40,654 nucleotides of DNA from UBA2943 sp946534895 (GTDB lineage: Bacteria > Bacillota > Clostridia > Christensenellales > Aristaeellaceae): contig CAMNDE010000027.1 of the NCBI GenBank assembly GCA_946534895.1, forward strand, positions 1 to 40,654. Direction: 5' to 3'. The position numbers and the translations under genes are program-made. Position 1 is the first letter of the stretch. Each line of letters opens with the position of its first letter. Below, in pieces: positions 8,071 through 16,821 of the stretch. Under the pieces are notes generated by a model. It was given only the letters and a program-made list of their open reading frames with translations, searched no databases and was not told the origin of the DNA.

Positions 8071-9576
8071 TTATTTGACGCTCTGCGTTGAACGCAGCGT
8101 AACATCGTGATATCCGCCTTCCACAATGGATGTAGAGGAAACCAGCGTGATCTTTGCATCCCGCCTCAGATCGGCGAGATTGGTCACACCCACATTGCAC
8201 ATGGTGCTCTTGACCTTATACAGGGAAATCTCCACATTGTCATGCAGAGGTCCCGCATAGACAACATAGCTGTCCACGCCTTCCTCAAAGGAGAGCTTGG
8301 ACGCACCGCCAAGATCATAACGCTGCCAGTTTCTTGCGCGGTTGGAGCCTTCACCCCAGTACTCCTTCATGTATACGCCATTGACCATGACCTTGTTGCT
8401 GGGGCTCTCATCAAACCTGGCGAAGTAACGGCCCATCATCAGGAAATCCGCACCCATGGCCAGAGCAAGCGTCATATGATAATCGTGAACAATTCCGCCA
8501 TCCGAGCACACCGGCACATAAATGCCCGTTTCCTCATAATACTCATCGCGTGCCTGGCATACATCGATCAGTGCCGTTGCCTGACCGCGGCCGATGCCCT
8601 TGGTCTCACGGGTAATGCAGATGGAACCGCCGCCGATGCCTACCTTGACAAAATCCGCACCGGCTTTTGCCAGGAACAGGAAACCGTCCCGGTCCACCAC
8701 ATTGCCGGCACCGATTTTCACAGAATCGCCGTACTCCTGACGTACCCAGTCAAGGCAGTTCTTCTGCCAGACAGAATAGCCTTCGGACGAATCAATGCAC
8801 AGAACGTCAGCGCCTGCCGCAATCAGTGCGGGAATGCGCTCCTTGAAATCCCGGGTGTTGACGCCCGCACCGACCATATAGCGCTTTTTGTCATCCAGAA
8901 GCTCCAGCGGGTTTTCCTTGTGACTGGCGTAGTCCTTGCGGAACACAAAGTACAGTAGATGCCCCTCGCTGTCCACAATGGGCAGGGAGTTCAGCTTGTG
9001 CGCCCAGATGATATCGTTGGCTTCCTTCAGAGAAGTCTCCGCAGGCGCCGTCACCAGCTTTTCCAGAGGCGTCATGAAATCCCGGACCTTGTCGTCTGCA
9101 TTCATTCTGGACACGCGGTAGTCACGGCTGGTGACAATGCCCAGAAGTCTGCCGTTCGCGGTACCGTCTTCCGTTACGGCCACCGTGGAATATCCATTCT
9201 TCGCCTTGAGCGCGAGCACATCCGCCAGGGTATTGTCCGGCGTGAGATTGGAGGCTGACACCACAAAACCGGCCTTGTATCCCTTGACCCTGGCCACCAT
9301 GGCAGCTTCCTGCTCAATGGTCTGGGCGCCATAGATGAACGAGATGCCGCCTTCCCTGGCAAGAGCAATGGCAAGCTTGTCATCGGAAACAGACTGCATG
9401 ATCGCACTGACCAGCGGAATATTGAGATGCATGGCCTTGTCCTCTTCTCCCCGATGATAGCGGGTCAGAGCTGTGCGCAGTGACACATTCTGGGGGATGC
9501 AGGATTCACTGGTGTACCCCGGGACTAGGAGATATTCGCTGAAAGTGTGACAGGGCTCCTGATAATAGTGCGCCAT
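8071..9576 (-). CDS. guaB: IMP dehydrogenase, Tritrichomonas-like type
   Basis: This enzyme oxidises IMP to XMP with NAD+, the committed step of guanine nucleotide synthesis. The 501-residue protein has an (alpha/beta)8 barrel interrupted by two CBS domains (about 105-215). The catalytic loop is GIGGGSICITRE with the nucleophile Cys320. The mobile flap reads EYWGEGSNRARNWQRYD, placing the Arg-Tyr dyad at R419/Y420. Typical bacterial GuaB proteins instead have an MGSLGAM...RYFQ-type flap. From memory, sequence, length and numbering match the Tritrichomonas foetus enzyme (Cys319, Arg418, Tyr419) far better than ordinary bacterial IMPDH. The AGGAGG site and the start at 9576 are clear. It has its own promoter and shares a bidirectional terminator with the TrmH gene. 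Confidence 0.95.
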   Translation of the reverse strand: MAHYYQEPCHTFSEYLLVPGYTSESCIPQNVSLRTALTRYHRGEEDKAMHLNIPLVSAIMQSVSDDKLAIALAREGGISFIYGAQTIEQEAAMVARVKGYKAGFVVSASNLTPDNTLADVLALKAKNGYSTVAVTEDGTANGRLLGIVTSRDYRVSRMNADDKVRDFMTPLEKLVTAPAETSLKEANDIIWAHKLNSLPIVDSEGHLLYFVFRKDYASHKENPLELLDDKKRYMVGAGVNTRDFKERIPALIAAGADVLCIDSSEGYSVWQKNCLDWVRQEYGDSVKIGAGNVVDRDGFLFLAKAGADFVKVGIGGGSICITRETKGIGRGQATALIDVCQARDEYYEETGIYVPVCSDGGIVHDYHMTLALAMGADFLMMGRYFARFDESPSNKVMVNGVYMKEYWGEGSNRARNWQRYDLGGASKLSFEEGVDSYVVYAGPLHDNVEISLYKVKSTMCNVGVTNLADLRRDAKITLVSSTSIVEGGYHDVTLRSTQSVK

Positions 9577-9624
9577 GGAAAATAGCCTCCTTCTCTGCTT
9601 CCTTGGGGGATAAAAGATTGGCTC

Positions 9625-9653
9625 ATCTTACTTCACACATGCCGCTTTGTCAA
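9625..9653 (-). promoter_or_regulatory. Sigma-A-type promoter of guaB
   Basis: On the minus strand, a consensus TTGACA (9648-9653) and TAAGAT (9625-9630) are separated by exactly 17 bp. The predicted start near 9618 gives a leader of about 40 nt. No purine riboswitch is visible in that short leader. Confidence 0.78.
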
Positions 9654-9741
9654 CCGTTTTTCGGAGAGTCGAAAACCCGTACTGCCCAGACCCGTACCGT
9701 TCATGACAGCAGGATTGGTCCGCTGCCCGGCAGGCATGCGC

Positions 9742-12700
9742 TCATGCCTTCTGTTCTTCCTCTGCTCCGGATCCGTGCAGTTCCACGTCCAGTGTCTTCA
9801 GGAAAGGCCGCTTGATCCTCAGGGTTTCCACGACCTGAAGGAAGCCCTCCGCAAAGCTTTTCCCGGAAATGCCGGAACATAGATCCTCGATTCCGGCAAA
9901 GGTGGACTCCTGAAGCAGTCCGCCCGGTCCGAAACGGTCAGGAAAGAGCAGTGCGCACGCCTGAGGCAGCGCTGCCTGAAACAGCATCAGAAAATGTCCC
10001 ACCAGGGCATCCATGCTGACCGCCGACGAGCAGTCTCTGAGCATGGGAATGCTCTCTTCCGTTTCCTGCATGCCTGCCAGACCGATAGCCGCTTCCATTT
10101 TCGGTGCCTGGGACATGACCAGCTGTACCCGCTGTACCGGATGCGTGCGGCTCATGGGCAGACGGAGAAATCGCATCAGCTGATACCGCATGGTCGGGTC
10201 CAGCGCCATGTAAACCCATGCGCCGCGCCCGCAGAGCACAAGCGGCATCTCCGCCGGCAGAGCGTCAGACAGAAGAGATGACTGATAGACCTTTTCGAGG
10301 CAGACTCCTGCCAGCGTCAGCGTTTCCGCCAGGTACAGCAGCAGAACCGCCTGGATGCCGGTCATGTTTCCTGAAAGGAATGCCTGGTTCATGTGCTGCG
10401 CTGTTCTGTCGAGTCCGGGGCCGAACAGCAGGTCCAGATCCGCCAGGGCCTGTTCACCCGCCTCCACCTCAGTCTGCGAACGGGCAAGGTTTAGAAGAAA
10501 CGCTTCGGTCGGAAATCCGTCCAGTCCGAACAGATCATGCTCGGCCATTTCCGGGTTCTGGATCAGCGCCATCAGCGCACGGGTGACAAAGCCGTACCCG
10601 AGTCCGGTCTCCAGCACCGGTCGCGGCCGTCCGCGCAGCCAGATGCCTGCTCCCGTCTCAGAACTGCCTGCGTTCACCACCAGAAAGGAGGAACGCTGGC
10701 TGGATTCATACAGATACCGTTCCACACAAAGCATGTCCCGCACAAGGCTTATGCCCGTGCACGGAACGCCGCACAGCGCGGACACAGCTTCGGCAGCCTG
10801 CCGCACTTCCGCTTCAAGCTTCTTCCGGTCACCGTCACTCATGCCTGCCGGGCAGGTAATGCGCCATTCCACGGCACTGTGACTGTTCATGACCGCATGC
10901 AGCGACATCATCAGGAATACCTGCCTCAGAAGGACACCCCTTGCTGCCATGGCCTCACGGTCATCCCTGCGGAAAAAGTGCCGGAGAGGCCGTTCCCGTT
11001 CCGGGCCAGCACCGAAGCATAACCAGCCGTCCGTGAAAGGTTCCGGCTGCATCCGTACCTGATTCAGCACCACGGCAGTTTCCACCACCTGCTCCAGCGG
11101 AAGCGTGGGCAGGGCTTCGCCTTCCACATCCTGCCTGCTGCCCCGCAGGCAGACCTGCCACAGGCTCGGCATGTTCAGGCCCGCCGTCATGCCGTTCATG
11201 GTCATGGCCATGGCACACCCGGCATCCCCTGCATCGATGGCTCCAATAGCCGTGCCGAAATCATCCGGATGAAACACCTGGGGCTGATTCAGCAGCGCAC
11301 CCAGCGTCAGATGGTTCCGCCTGAGCAGAATCACGTTGGGGTAGTCCCCGGTGGACGTCACATGACACCTGGAGAAGTCATCCACATCCTCGCGCCCGCA
11401 TGTTTTCAGGGCGCCTCCGTCAAAAACGCATGCCTCCCCGCGTCCGCGCACACTCATGTAGTAGGCCTGCCATCTGCCCCGTTCCACCGGAACTGACGGC
11501 CATATGGAAATTTCCGGAATCTGTTCCTCACCAAGCCGCACCTGCTCCATGGATGCATAGGAGCGCTTCAGCGTGACAGCTCCCTTGCTTCCCCGGAACC
11601 TGAGCGTCACACAGACGCTGCCTTTATCATCTCCCTCATAGCCGAAAGATGCCGGCTGCACCCCGCTTCCTGTCCAGCCGTACACAGCTGTCCATTCCGC
11701 CAGGGTTTCACTGAGCGGAGGAAGCACCTTCCATGGAAAGCCTTCCAGCATAAGCGTCTGGTCTTCCGGACCCATGAACGCACCGTCCATCAGTGTCAGA
11801 CGATCGGAAAAAGGACGCATCAGTGCCTGTCCCAGGGTGCCCCCGATCTTTTCATCCAGGATCCGCTTCAGTGCCGGGGAATCTTCCCGCCACGGATAGG
11901 AAAACACGCTTTCAAGCACAGGGCTTGCGGCACGCTCCTGCATGTGCTGGGTGCACTTTCCGATCCGCTCCCGCACATTTTCGCGCAGTCCTTCCCGTTC
12001 CCTCACAAAATCGGCAAGCCTCTGCTGTGCATGAAATGCATACTCCGGGGAATGCTGGATCAGGATTTCCTCTTCCTCAGCAAGACTGTGCATCACGCTC
12101 TCGGCTTCAGTGTCATCCACCGGCAGAATCCCGCAGGCGCTGTCCGACTGGGCAAAGCACACCCCGCGATACGTCCATGTGCATTTTTCCTCCAGATAGA
12201 CCACAGGCTCCAGAAGACCCAGGGCCTCCAGCAGCGGATGCCTGCCCATGGCATGCCCTGCCTCCCGGTGCTCAGAAAGCAGTTCAAACCCGGTTTCGCC
12301 CTGAAGACATACAGCGCACTCCAGCGCATTCTTCCATTTTCCGTTCTGAAGTGCCGAAAGGCGTTTCTGTTCCCAGTCCGCATCAATTTCATCCGCAAAC
12401 TGCCGCGCAGCGCGGAAGAACGGACCACTGCGCAGTCGGCCGGTCAGAATCTGACGCTGCCGGTCATCCAGATACGGAAGCGGTGAAACAAACTTTCCTT
12501 CATTCTCCTGAAACCACGGAATCCGTCCACAGGTAAAGGGACGGAAATCCCCGGGCTGCTGGGCGGGAACAAGCAGCATATCCTCATCCGGAATGCCAAG
12601 CAGGCACTTCTGACCGTTCTTTTCCAGCAGGCAGATTTCCAGGTACGGCAGTTCCAGCTGCTTGAGCACATTCGCAGTAAGACGGCCCTGGGATGCATCC

Positions 12701-12978
12701 AGCCGCACTATCCGCATGTCCGCATCCATGTTCAGGATATCCCACAGGAGCACCATGGTCATGAATCCCTTCCATGCAGCGTCCGGTCCATCCATGGTCC
12801 GCTGTTCCAGCTGAAGCCAGCTGCTGCGCACCCCGCCTGCAGGCCCGGCATGCATGGCCCTGGCCGCATCACGGGGAAGCCTGTTTTCTCCGCGGCTTCT
12901 TACCGGGCCCATCCCGGTTTCCGTGCTGACAGACCGGTTTTCATCCGGCAGCCACACCAGACGTTCAGATTCCTGCAT
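9742..12978 (-). CDS. Large protein with actin/Hsp70-like ATPase motifs, function unknown
   Basis: I do not recognise this 1078-residue protein as a named family. Its second half shows a pattern consistent with the actin/Hsp70 ATPase fold. A phosphate-1-like loop is AIGAIDAGDAGCAM (about 578-591), a phosphate-2-like strand is FLVVNAGSSETGAGIWLRG (765-783), and an adenosine-like turn is LVLCGRGAWVYM (913-924). The first half (1-570) is of unknown fold, with a charged helical segment around 300-350 and a beta-rich stretch near 450-520. There is no signal peptide or membrane helix. Large actin-like proteins such as the SrfB family are a possible comparison. It starts one base after the stop of the 615-residue tubulin-like gene, with a GGAGG site, so the two are translationally linked. 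Promoter and function are unknown. Confidence 0.6.
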   Translation of the reverse strand: MQESERLVWLPDENRSVSTETGMGPVRSRGENRLPRDAARAMHAGPAGGVRSSWLQLEQRTMDGPDAAWKGFMTMVLLWDILNMDADMRIVRLDASQGRLTANVLKQLELPYLEICLLEKNGQKCLLGIPDEDMLLVPAQQPGDFRPFTCGRIPWFQENEGKFVSPLPYLDDRQRQILTGRLRSGPFFRAARQFADEIDADWEQKRLSALQNGKWKNALECAVCLQGETGFELLSEHREAGHAMGRHPLLEALGLLEPVVYLEEKCTWTYRGVCFAQSDSACGILPVDDTEAESVMHSLAEEEEILIQHSPEYAFHAQQRLADFVREREGLRENVRERIGKCTQHMQERAASPVLESVFSYPWREDSPALKRILDEKIGGTLGQALMRPFSDRLTLMDGAFMGPEDQTLMLEGFPWKVLPPLSETLAEWTAVYGWTGSGVQPASFGYEGDDKGSVCVTLRFRGSKGAVTLKRSYASMEQVRLGEEQIPEISIWPSVPVERGRWQAYYMSVRGRGEACVFDGGALKTCGREDVDDFSRCHVTSTGDYPNVILLRRNHLTLGALLNQPQVFHPDDFGTAIGAIDAGDAGCAMAMTMNGMTAGLNMPSLWQVCLRGSRQDVEGEALPTLPLEQVVETAVVLNQVRMQPEPFTDGWLCFGAGPERERPLRHFFRRDDREAMAARGVLLRQVFLMMSLHAVMNSHSAVEWRITCPAGMSDGDRKKLEAEVRQAAEAVSALCGVPCTGISLVRDMLCVERYLYESSQRSSFLVVNAGSSETGAGIWLRGRPRPVLETGLGYGFVTRALMALIQNPEMAEHDLFGLDGFPTEAFLLNLARSQTEVEAGEQALADLDLLFGPGLDRTAQHMNQAFLSGNMTGIQAVLLLYLAETLTLAGVCLEKVYQSSLLSDALPAEMPLVLCGRGAWVYMALDPTMRYQLMRFLRLPMSRTHPVQRVQLVMSQAPKMEAAIGLAGMQETEESIPMLRDCSSAVSMDALVGHFLMLFQAALPQACALLFPDRFGPGGLLQESTFAGIEDLCSGISGKSFAEGFLQVVETLRIKRPFLKTLDVELHGSGAEEEQKA

Positions 12979-12979
12979 G

Positions 12980-14827
12980 CTATTTCCTCCAGTCTCCCTC
13001 AGCCTCTGTCAGCAGAAGTTCAAGAAACCTTGCCGTTCCTGTTGCCGTATCTCCATCCGATTTCAGCCGGTTCAGGTCAGCCACACAGTGTTCCAGACCG
13101 GCTTCCGGCCAGCAGGCATTCGCTTCGGACAGAAGCCGCCTGCGCTCCCGTTTCTCTTTGCCCGCAGCCACGCTCAGAATTTCAAGAACGCGCCCGGGAA
13201 ACAGAATATCCGGCCGGTTCCCATGCAGTTCAAGCTCGGGTGCGGTTGTGCGCACCGCATTGTTTCTGGCCTGATCCGCATCCTTTTCCGCCTGTTCGCG
13301 CTTGCCCTCCAGCAGCACATAGTGGCGGTTCATCCGCTCCAGGCGGCTTCTCGCCGCATCTACCCTCGGCATTTCCTCAGGCCTGGCAATGGCTGCGGCC
13401 TGCTCAATCCTGGCCGCGGCTTCCCTGCCCTGTTCCCGGAGATTCTCCGCTTCCTCCATCCGTTCTATGGCAATGGCACTGAGCATGGCATGCGCGGCAC
13501 GGCCGCCGATCCCGCGGTTGAGCTCTGCCTGCTCCGCCTCCATGGTTTCCAGTTTTTCACCGATTTCCTGAAGCTGCCGGCGTCCCTTTTCCGCTTCTGT
13601 TTCTTCCATGCTGCCCCGGTGCACTGTTTCTTCCTGACCGATCCCGCTCTTTTCGGCATCATAGTCCATCAGTGCCTTGTGTCCGGCCAGATCCAGCAGT
13701 CTCAGATAATGGGCACGGGCCTTCTGAAGTGCATCCGAAAGACCGGACTGATTCAGAAAATACATGGGCACGTGCTCAGTGACTTCCTTCAGGTATTCAC
13801 CATGACACTGCATGAGCTGCATGAGCGTGCCCATATGCGCCTTTTCGCGTTCCCTGTCCTGCGCGTTTTTCCGCACGTTTCCAAAGCATACTGCTTTCCA
13901 TCCGTTCCGGCTCAGGTCAAGCAGGCCTGAAGAGTTCAGATAATCTGTCGCGGACGGACCAAAGTCCAGAAGTGTGATAAGGCCCGCGCGCACAAACTCC
14001 GCTTCTGCCCGGGCCGCGGCATCCGCAGCGCCGCCAAGCAGACCGAAGTCCGGAACACCTGTGGAGGAGGCAAACGTAAATTCCCCGCTGCGTCCGTCCA
14101 GCGCATGAAAGAAGCAGCCCAGAAATACCAGGTCCGCAATACTGCGGCATCTGCTGCCGGGCATCCGAAGGTCCTTGGGCAGGGCATAATAGTAGAAACT
14201 GTACAGACCGTCAGGCATTCCGTTCAGGGCACTCTGACAGTTGGCAGCATCATCGTCAAGAAAAAGCGGGCCGGAAAAAATCCCTGTGATCTTTACCCTG
14301 GGATCCCAGCTCATGAGATATTTCATCAGGGGCCCGGCACCCGCTGAGCACACCGCTTCCGTCAGGCTGCCCATCACGGTCACGGGCAGCACGCCTTCCA
14401 GTACGGATTTCAGAAGCTTCAGCAGACTTCCGTCTGGTTCCCTGTCCAGCTGCTCGGTCCATGCAGCCCCGGCGCTTTCCAGAATGCCAAGATCGCGCCT
14501 GAGCGTCTTTTCACGGCTGTACAATGCCTGAAGCACCAGCTGGTCCGAATCCGTTTCCGCCAGTTCCGTCAGGCTCATCTCCATGCCGTTTTCCGGCCAG
14601 GAAGAAACATGGATGAACGCAGCAAAGCCCTGATGGTCCTTTCCCGCATACAGTGAATGGATTTCATGATAAGCGCGCACAAGGCGGTCTATCCGTTCCA
14701 TATCCGAGTCCGGGACTCCGGTCAGAACGCATTCGAGATCTTCCCGAAGGCTTCCCGACATTGCTGCATGGATAAGGGTTTCCAGCATGGCAGCCCCGCC
14801 TGCACCAATGGCTACAATCCCGCGCAT
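12980..14827 (-). CDS. Protein with tubulin/Rossmann-like nucleotide-binding start and coiled coil, function unknown
   Basis: This 615-residue protein of no assigned function begins GIVAIGAGGAAMLETLI (residues 3-19), a beta-strand, glycine loop and helix typical of tubulin-like or Rossmann folds. A second glycine-rich segment, VMGSLTEAVCSAGAGPLMKY (151-170), sits where tubulin-like proteins have their phosphate-binding GGGTGSG loop, but it is divergent. Residues about 405-520 are strongly charged and heptad-like, so probably a coiled coil. There are no membrane segments. The ATG at 14827 has an AAGGAAGG site. It is the first gene of a pair, followed after one base by the 1078-residue actin-like protein. 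A filament- or scaffold-forming NTPase is an inference; a plain Rossmann enzyme is the alternative. Confidence 0.6.
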   Translation of the reverse strand: MRGIVAIGAGGAAMLETLIHAAMSGSLREDLECVLTGVPDSDMERIDRLVRAYHEIHSLYAGKDHQGFAAFIHVSSWPENGMEMSLTELAETDSDQLVLQALYSREKTLRRDLGILESAGAAWTEQLDREPDGSLLKLLKSVLEGVLPVTVMGSLTEAVCSAGAGPLMKYLMSWDPRVKITGIFSGPLFLDDDAANCQSALNGMPDGLYSFYYYALPKDLRMPGSRCRSIADLVFLGCFFHALDGRSGEFTFASSTGVPDFGLLGGAADAAARAEAEFVRAGLITLLDFGPSATDYLNSSGLLDLSRNGWKAVCFGNVRKNAQDREREKAHMGTLMQLMQCHGEYLKEVTEHVPMYFLNQSGLSDALQKARAHYLRLLDLAGHKALMDYDAEKSGIGQEETVHRGSMEETEAEKGRRQLQEIGEKLETMEAEQAELNRGIGGRAAHAMLSAIAIERMEEAENLREQGREAAARIEQAAAIARPEEMPRVDAARSRLERMNRHYVLLEGKREQAEKDADQARNNAVRTTAPELELHGNRPDILFPGRVLEILSVAAGKEKRERRRLLSEANACWPEAGLEHCVADLNRLKSDGDTATGTARFLELLLTEAEGDWRK

Positions 14828-14851
14828 CCGCTTTCCTTCCTTTCTGATCCG

Positions 14852-14876
14852 AAAAAAGCGGCGAAAAACGCCGCTT
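14852..14876 (-). terminator. Intrinsic terminator after galE
   Basis: On the minus strand an AAGCGGCG/CGCCGCTT stem with a T5 loop runs into a T6 tract, 9 bases after the galE stop. It sits in the 57-bp gap before the next minus-strand gene at 14827, where I see no new promoter. Confidence 0.85.
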
Positions 14877-14884
14877 CAAAGATG

Positions 14885-15895
14885 TCAGCCTTCGTACCCG
14901 TTGGGATTCAGCTTCTGATAATTCCAGGAATCCCGGCACATGTCTTCCAGATTCTTCTCAGCTTTCCATCCGAGTACCTTTTCAGCCTTCGTGGGATCCG
15001 CATACACTTCGTCCACGTCTCCGCTGCGCCTTGGCGCGATGACATAGGGCACAGGAACCCCGTTGACCTTTTCAAAGGTTTTTACGAGATCCAGCACGCT
15101 GTATCCCTTGCCGGTTCCCAGATTGATGATATCGCATCCCCTGCCGGCCTTGGCTACAGCCAGCACGTGGCCCTTGGCCAGGTCCACCACGTGAATATAG
15201 TCGCGGACGCCGGTTCCGTCATGGGTATGATAGTCATTGCCGAAGACATTCAGATGATCCAGCTGCCCGGCCGCCACGCGGGTGATGTAGGGCATCAGGT
15301 TGTTCGGGATGCCGTTGGGATTCTCTCCGATGCGGCCGCTCTCATGCGCCCCGATGGGATTGAAGTAGCGCAGCAGCACTACGCTCCACTCCGGATCCGC
15401 TTCGCAGATTCCGCCGAGAATCTTCTCGATCATATACTTGGTCCAGCCGTATGGATTGGTGCAGCCCTTGCAGAACATGTCCTCCCTCAGGGGAACCTCA
15501 TCCGGCACGCCGTACACCGTAGCCGAGGAGGAGAACACCAGCTTCTTGCAGCCGTGCTCCGCCATGACCTCACAAAGCGTGAGGGTGCTGTCCAGGTTAT
15601 TGCGGTAATAGCGCAGCGGCTGATGCACGCTTTCGCCCACCGCCTTCAGGCCCGCGAAATGGATGACGCCGTCAATCCTGTTCTCGTCAAAGACCTTCTC
15701 CATTGCGCTGCGGTCACATACATCCGCTTCATAAAGGCGTACGCTGCGGCCCGTGATTTCCTCCACTCGGCGCACTGCTTCCGGCTGACTGTTCACAAAA
15801 TTGTCCACAATCACCGCATCATATCCTGCTTTAAGCAGTTCCACGCAGGTATGGGAACCAATGAAACCGGCACCCCCGGTCAGCAAAATGGTCAT
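14885..15895 (-). CDS. galE: UDP-glucose 4-epimerase
   Basis: GalE interconverts UDP-glucose and UDP-galactose using tightly bound NAD+. The 336-residue protein is full length. It opens with the Rossmann motif GGAGFIGS (residues 7-14), has the SSSATVYG segment with the catalytic serine/threonine region, and the YGWTK motif supplying the Tyr-x-x-x-Lys pair. The AGRGCDIINLGTGKGYSVL stretch is typical of the family. An AAAGGGG site precedes the start at 15895. It is the last gene of a three-gene operon behind a sugar nucleotidyltransferase and an undecaprenyl-phosphate sugar transferase. It therefore probably supplies UDP-galactose for a surface polysaccharide as well as the Leloir pathway. Confidence 0.97.
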   Translation of the reverse strand: MTILLTGGAGFIGSHTCVELLKAGYDAVIVDNFVNSQPEAVRRVEEITGRSVRLYEADVCDRSAMEKVFDENRIDGVIHFAGLKAVGESVHQPLRYYRNNLDSTLTLCEVMAEHGCKKLVFSSSATVYGVPDEVPLREDMFCKGCTNPYGWTKYMIEKILGGICEADPEWSVVLLRYFNPIGAHESGRIGENPNGIPNNLMPYITRVAAGQLDHLNVFGNDYHTHDGTGVRDYIHVVDLAKGHVLAVAKAGRGCDIINLGTGKGYSVLDLVKTFEKVNGVPVPYVIAPRRSGDVDEVYADPTKAEKVLGWKAEKNLEDMCRDSWNYQKLNPNGYEG

Positions 15896-15912
15896 GATGA
15901 TTTACCCCTTTC

Positions 15913-16821
15913 TCATAGTTTCTCCGGATATACTCCGGCATCATGAAGCTTTTTCAGTTCCCCGGCCACATATGCCCGGTCTTCCCGGTACGTCATACCG
16001 AACCAGACAGCCCCGGTATGCAGGACATCCACCACCATGCCATCCTCATGCATCATGTCATCCACCAGGGTCGGCAGGACATATTCGCACTTCATGGGGT
16101 CAAGGCCTTCCCGTGAAAGGAACGAGCGCAGATGCGCACGGGCTGCATCGAAATACCATGGGGTGAATCCCCAGAAATTCATGGATACCGGTGCTTTCGG
16201 ATCCAGGAGTCTGCCCCGTTCATCCTTCTCGAAGTCCCGGATGCTTCCGTCCCCGGCCACGCCGATCTTGTAGGTTTCCTCCACACTCTTCAGATGTCCC
16301 TGATCATCCACACTGCAGATCCCCCGGGTCACCGTCCCGTGCAGGGAAATGGTATTGTGAAGCTCATAGGCCACCATGGAGGCCCTCTTTTCCGAACCAT
16401 GCATGGACTTCAGGTATGACGCCATGGCCGCAAACGCGTCCCGGCCGTAATAATCATCCGCGTTGATGACGGCGAAGGGCTCATGAATCTCATCCGCCGC
16501 GCTCAGCACCGCGTGAACCGTACCGTAGGGCTTGGTGCGCTCAGAAGGCGGAACAAAGCCTTCAGGAAGACTGTCATATTCCTGGAACGCATAGCAGACA
16601 TTCACCTGCCCGTTCACCCGCCGGCCGATGGTCTCCCGGAACGTCTCATACATATGCCGGCGGATGACAAACACCACCTTGTCAAACCCCGCCTGCACCG
16701 CATCATGAATGGAATACTCCATCAGTGTCTCCCCGTGAGGGCCGATGGCATCTGTCTGCTTGTCTCCGCCATACCGGGACCCCAGTCCCGCAGCCATCAC
16801 CAGAAGCGTCACGTGACTCAT
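15913..16821 (-). CDS. Sugar-phosphate nucleotidyltransferase
   Basis: This is a 302-residue NTP_transferase-family protein that probably makes an NDP-sugar from a sugar-1-phosphate. The N-terminus has the pyrophosphorylase signature AAGLGSRYGG (residues 10-19), and FAVINADDYYGRDAF (about 114-128) contains the metal-binding aspartates. It is not a standard GalU or RmlA; the segment GDKQTDAIGPHGETLMEYSI after the glycine loop belongs to an uncharacterised clade seen in clostridia. The start codon overlaps the stop of the upstream sugar-transferase gene by four bases (ATGA). galE follows 17 bases later, so a role in sugar-nucleotide supply for surface polysaccharide is likely. The exact sugar cannot be told. 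Confidence 0.85.
   Translation of the reverse strand: MSHVTLLVMAAGLGSRYGGDKQTDAIGPHGETLMEYSIHDAVQAGFDKVVFVIRRHMYETFRETIGRRVNGQVNVCYAFQEYDSLPEGFVPPSERTKPYGTVHAVLSAADEIHEPFAVINADDYYGRDAFAAMASYLKSMHGSEKRASMVAYELHNTISLHGTVTRGICSVDDQGHLKSVEETYKIGVAGDGSIRDFEKDERGRLLDPKAPVSMNFWGFTPWYFDAARAHLRSFLSREGLDPMKCEYVLPTLVDDMMHEDGMVVDVLHTGAVWFGMTYREDRAYVAGELKKLHDAGVYPEKL

Noticed and set aside
9577..9625. Possible purine riboswitch upstream of guaB
   Set aside because: The promoter position leaves about 40 nt, too short for the aptamer, and no conserved purine-aptamer loops are seen.
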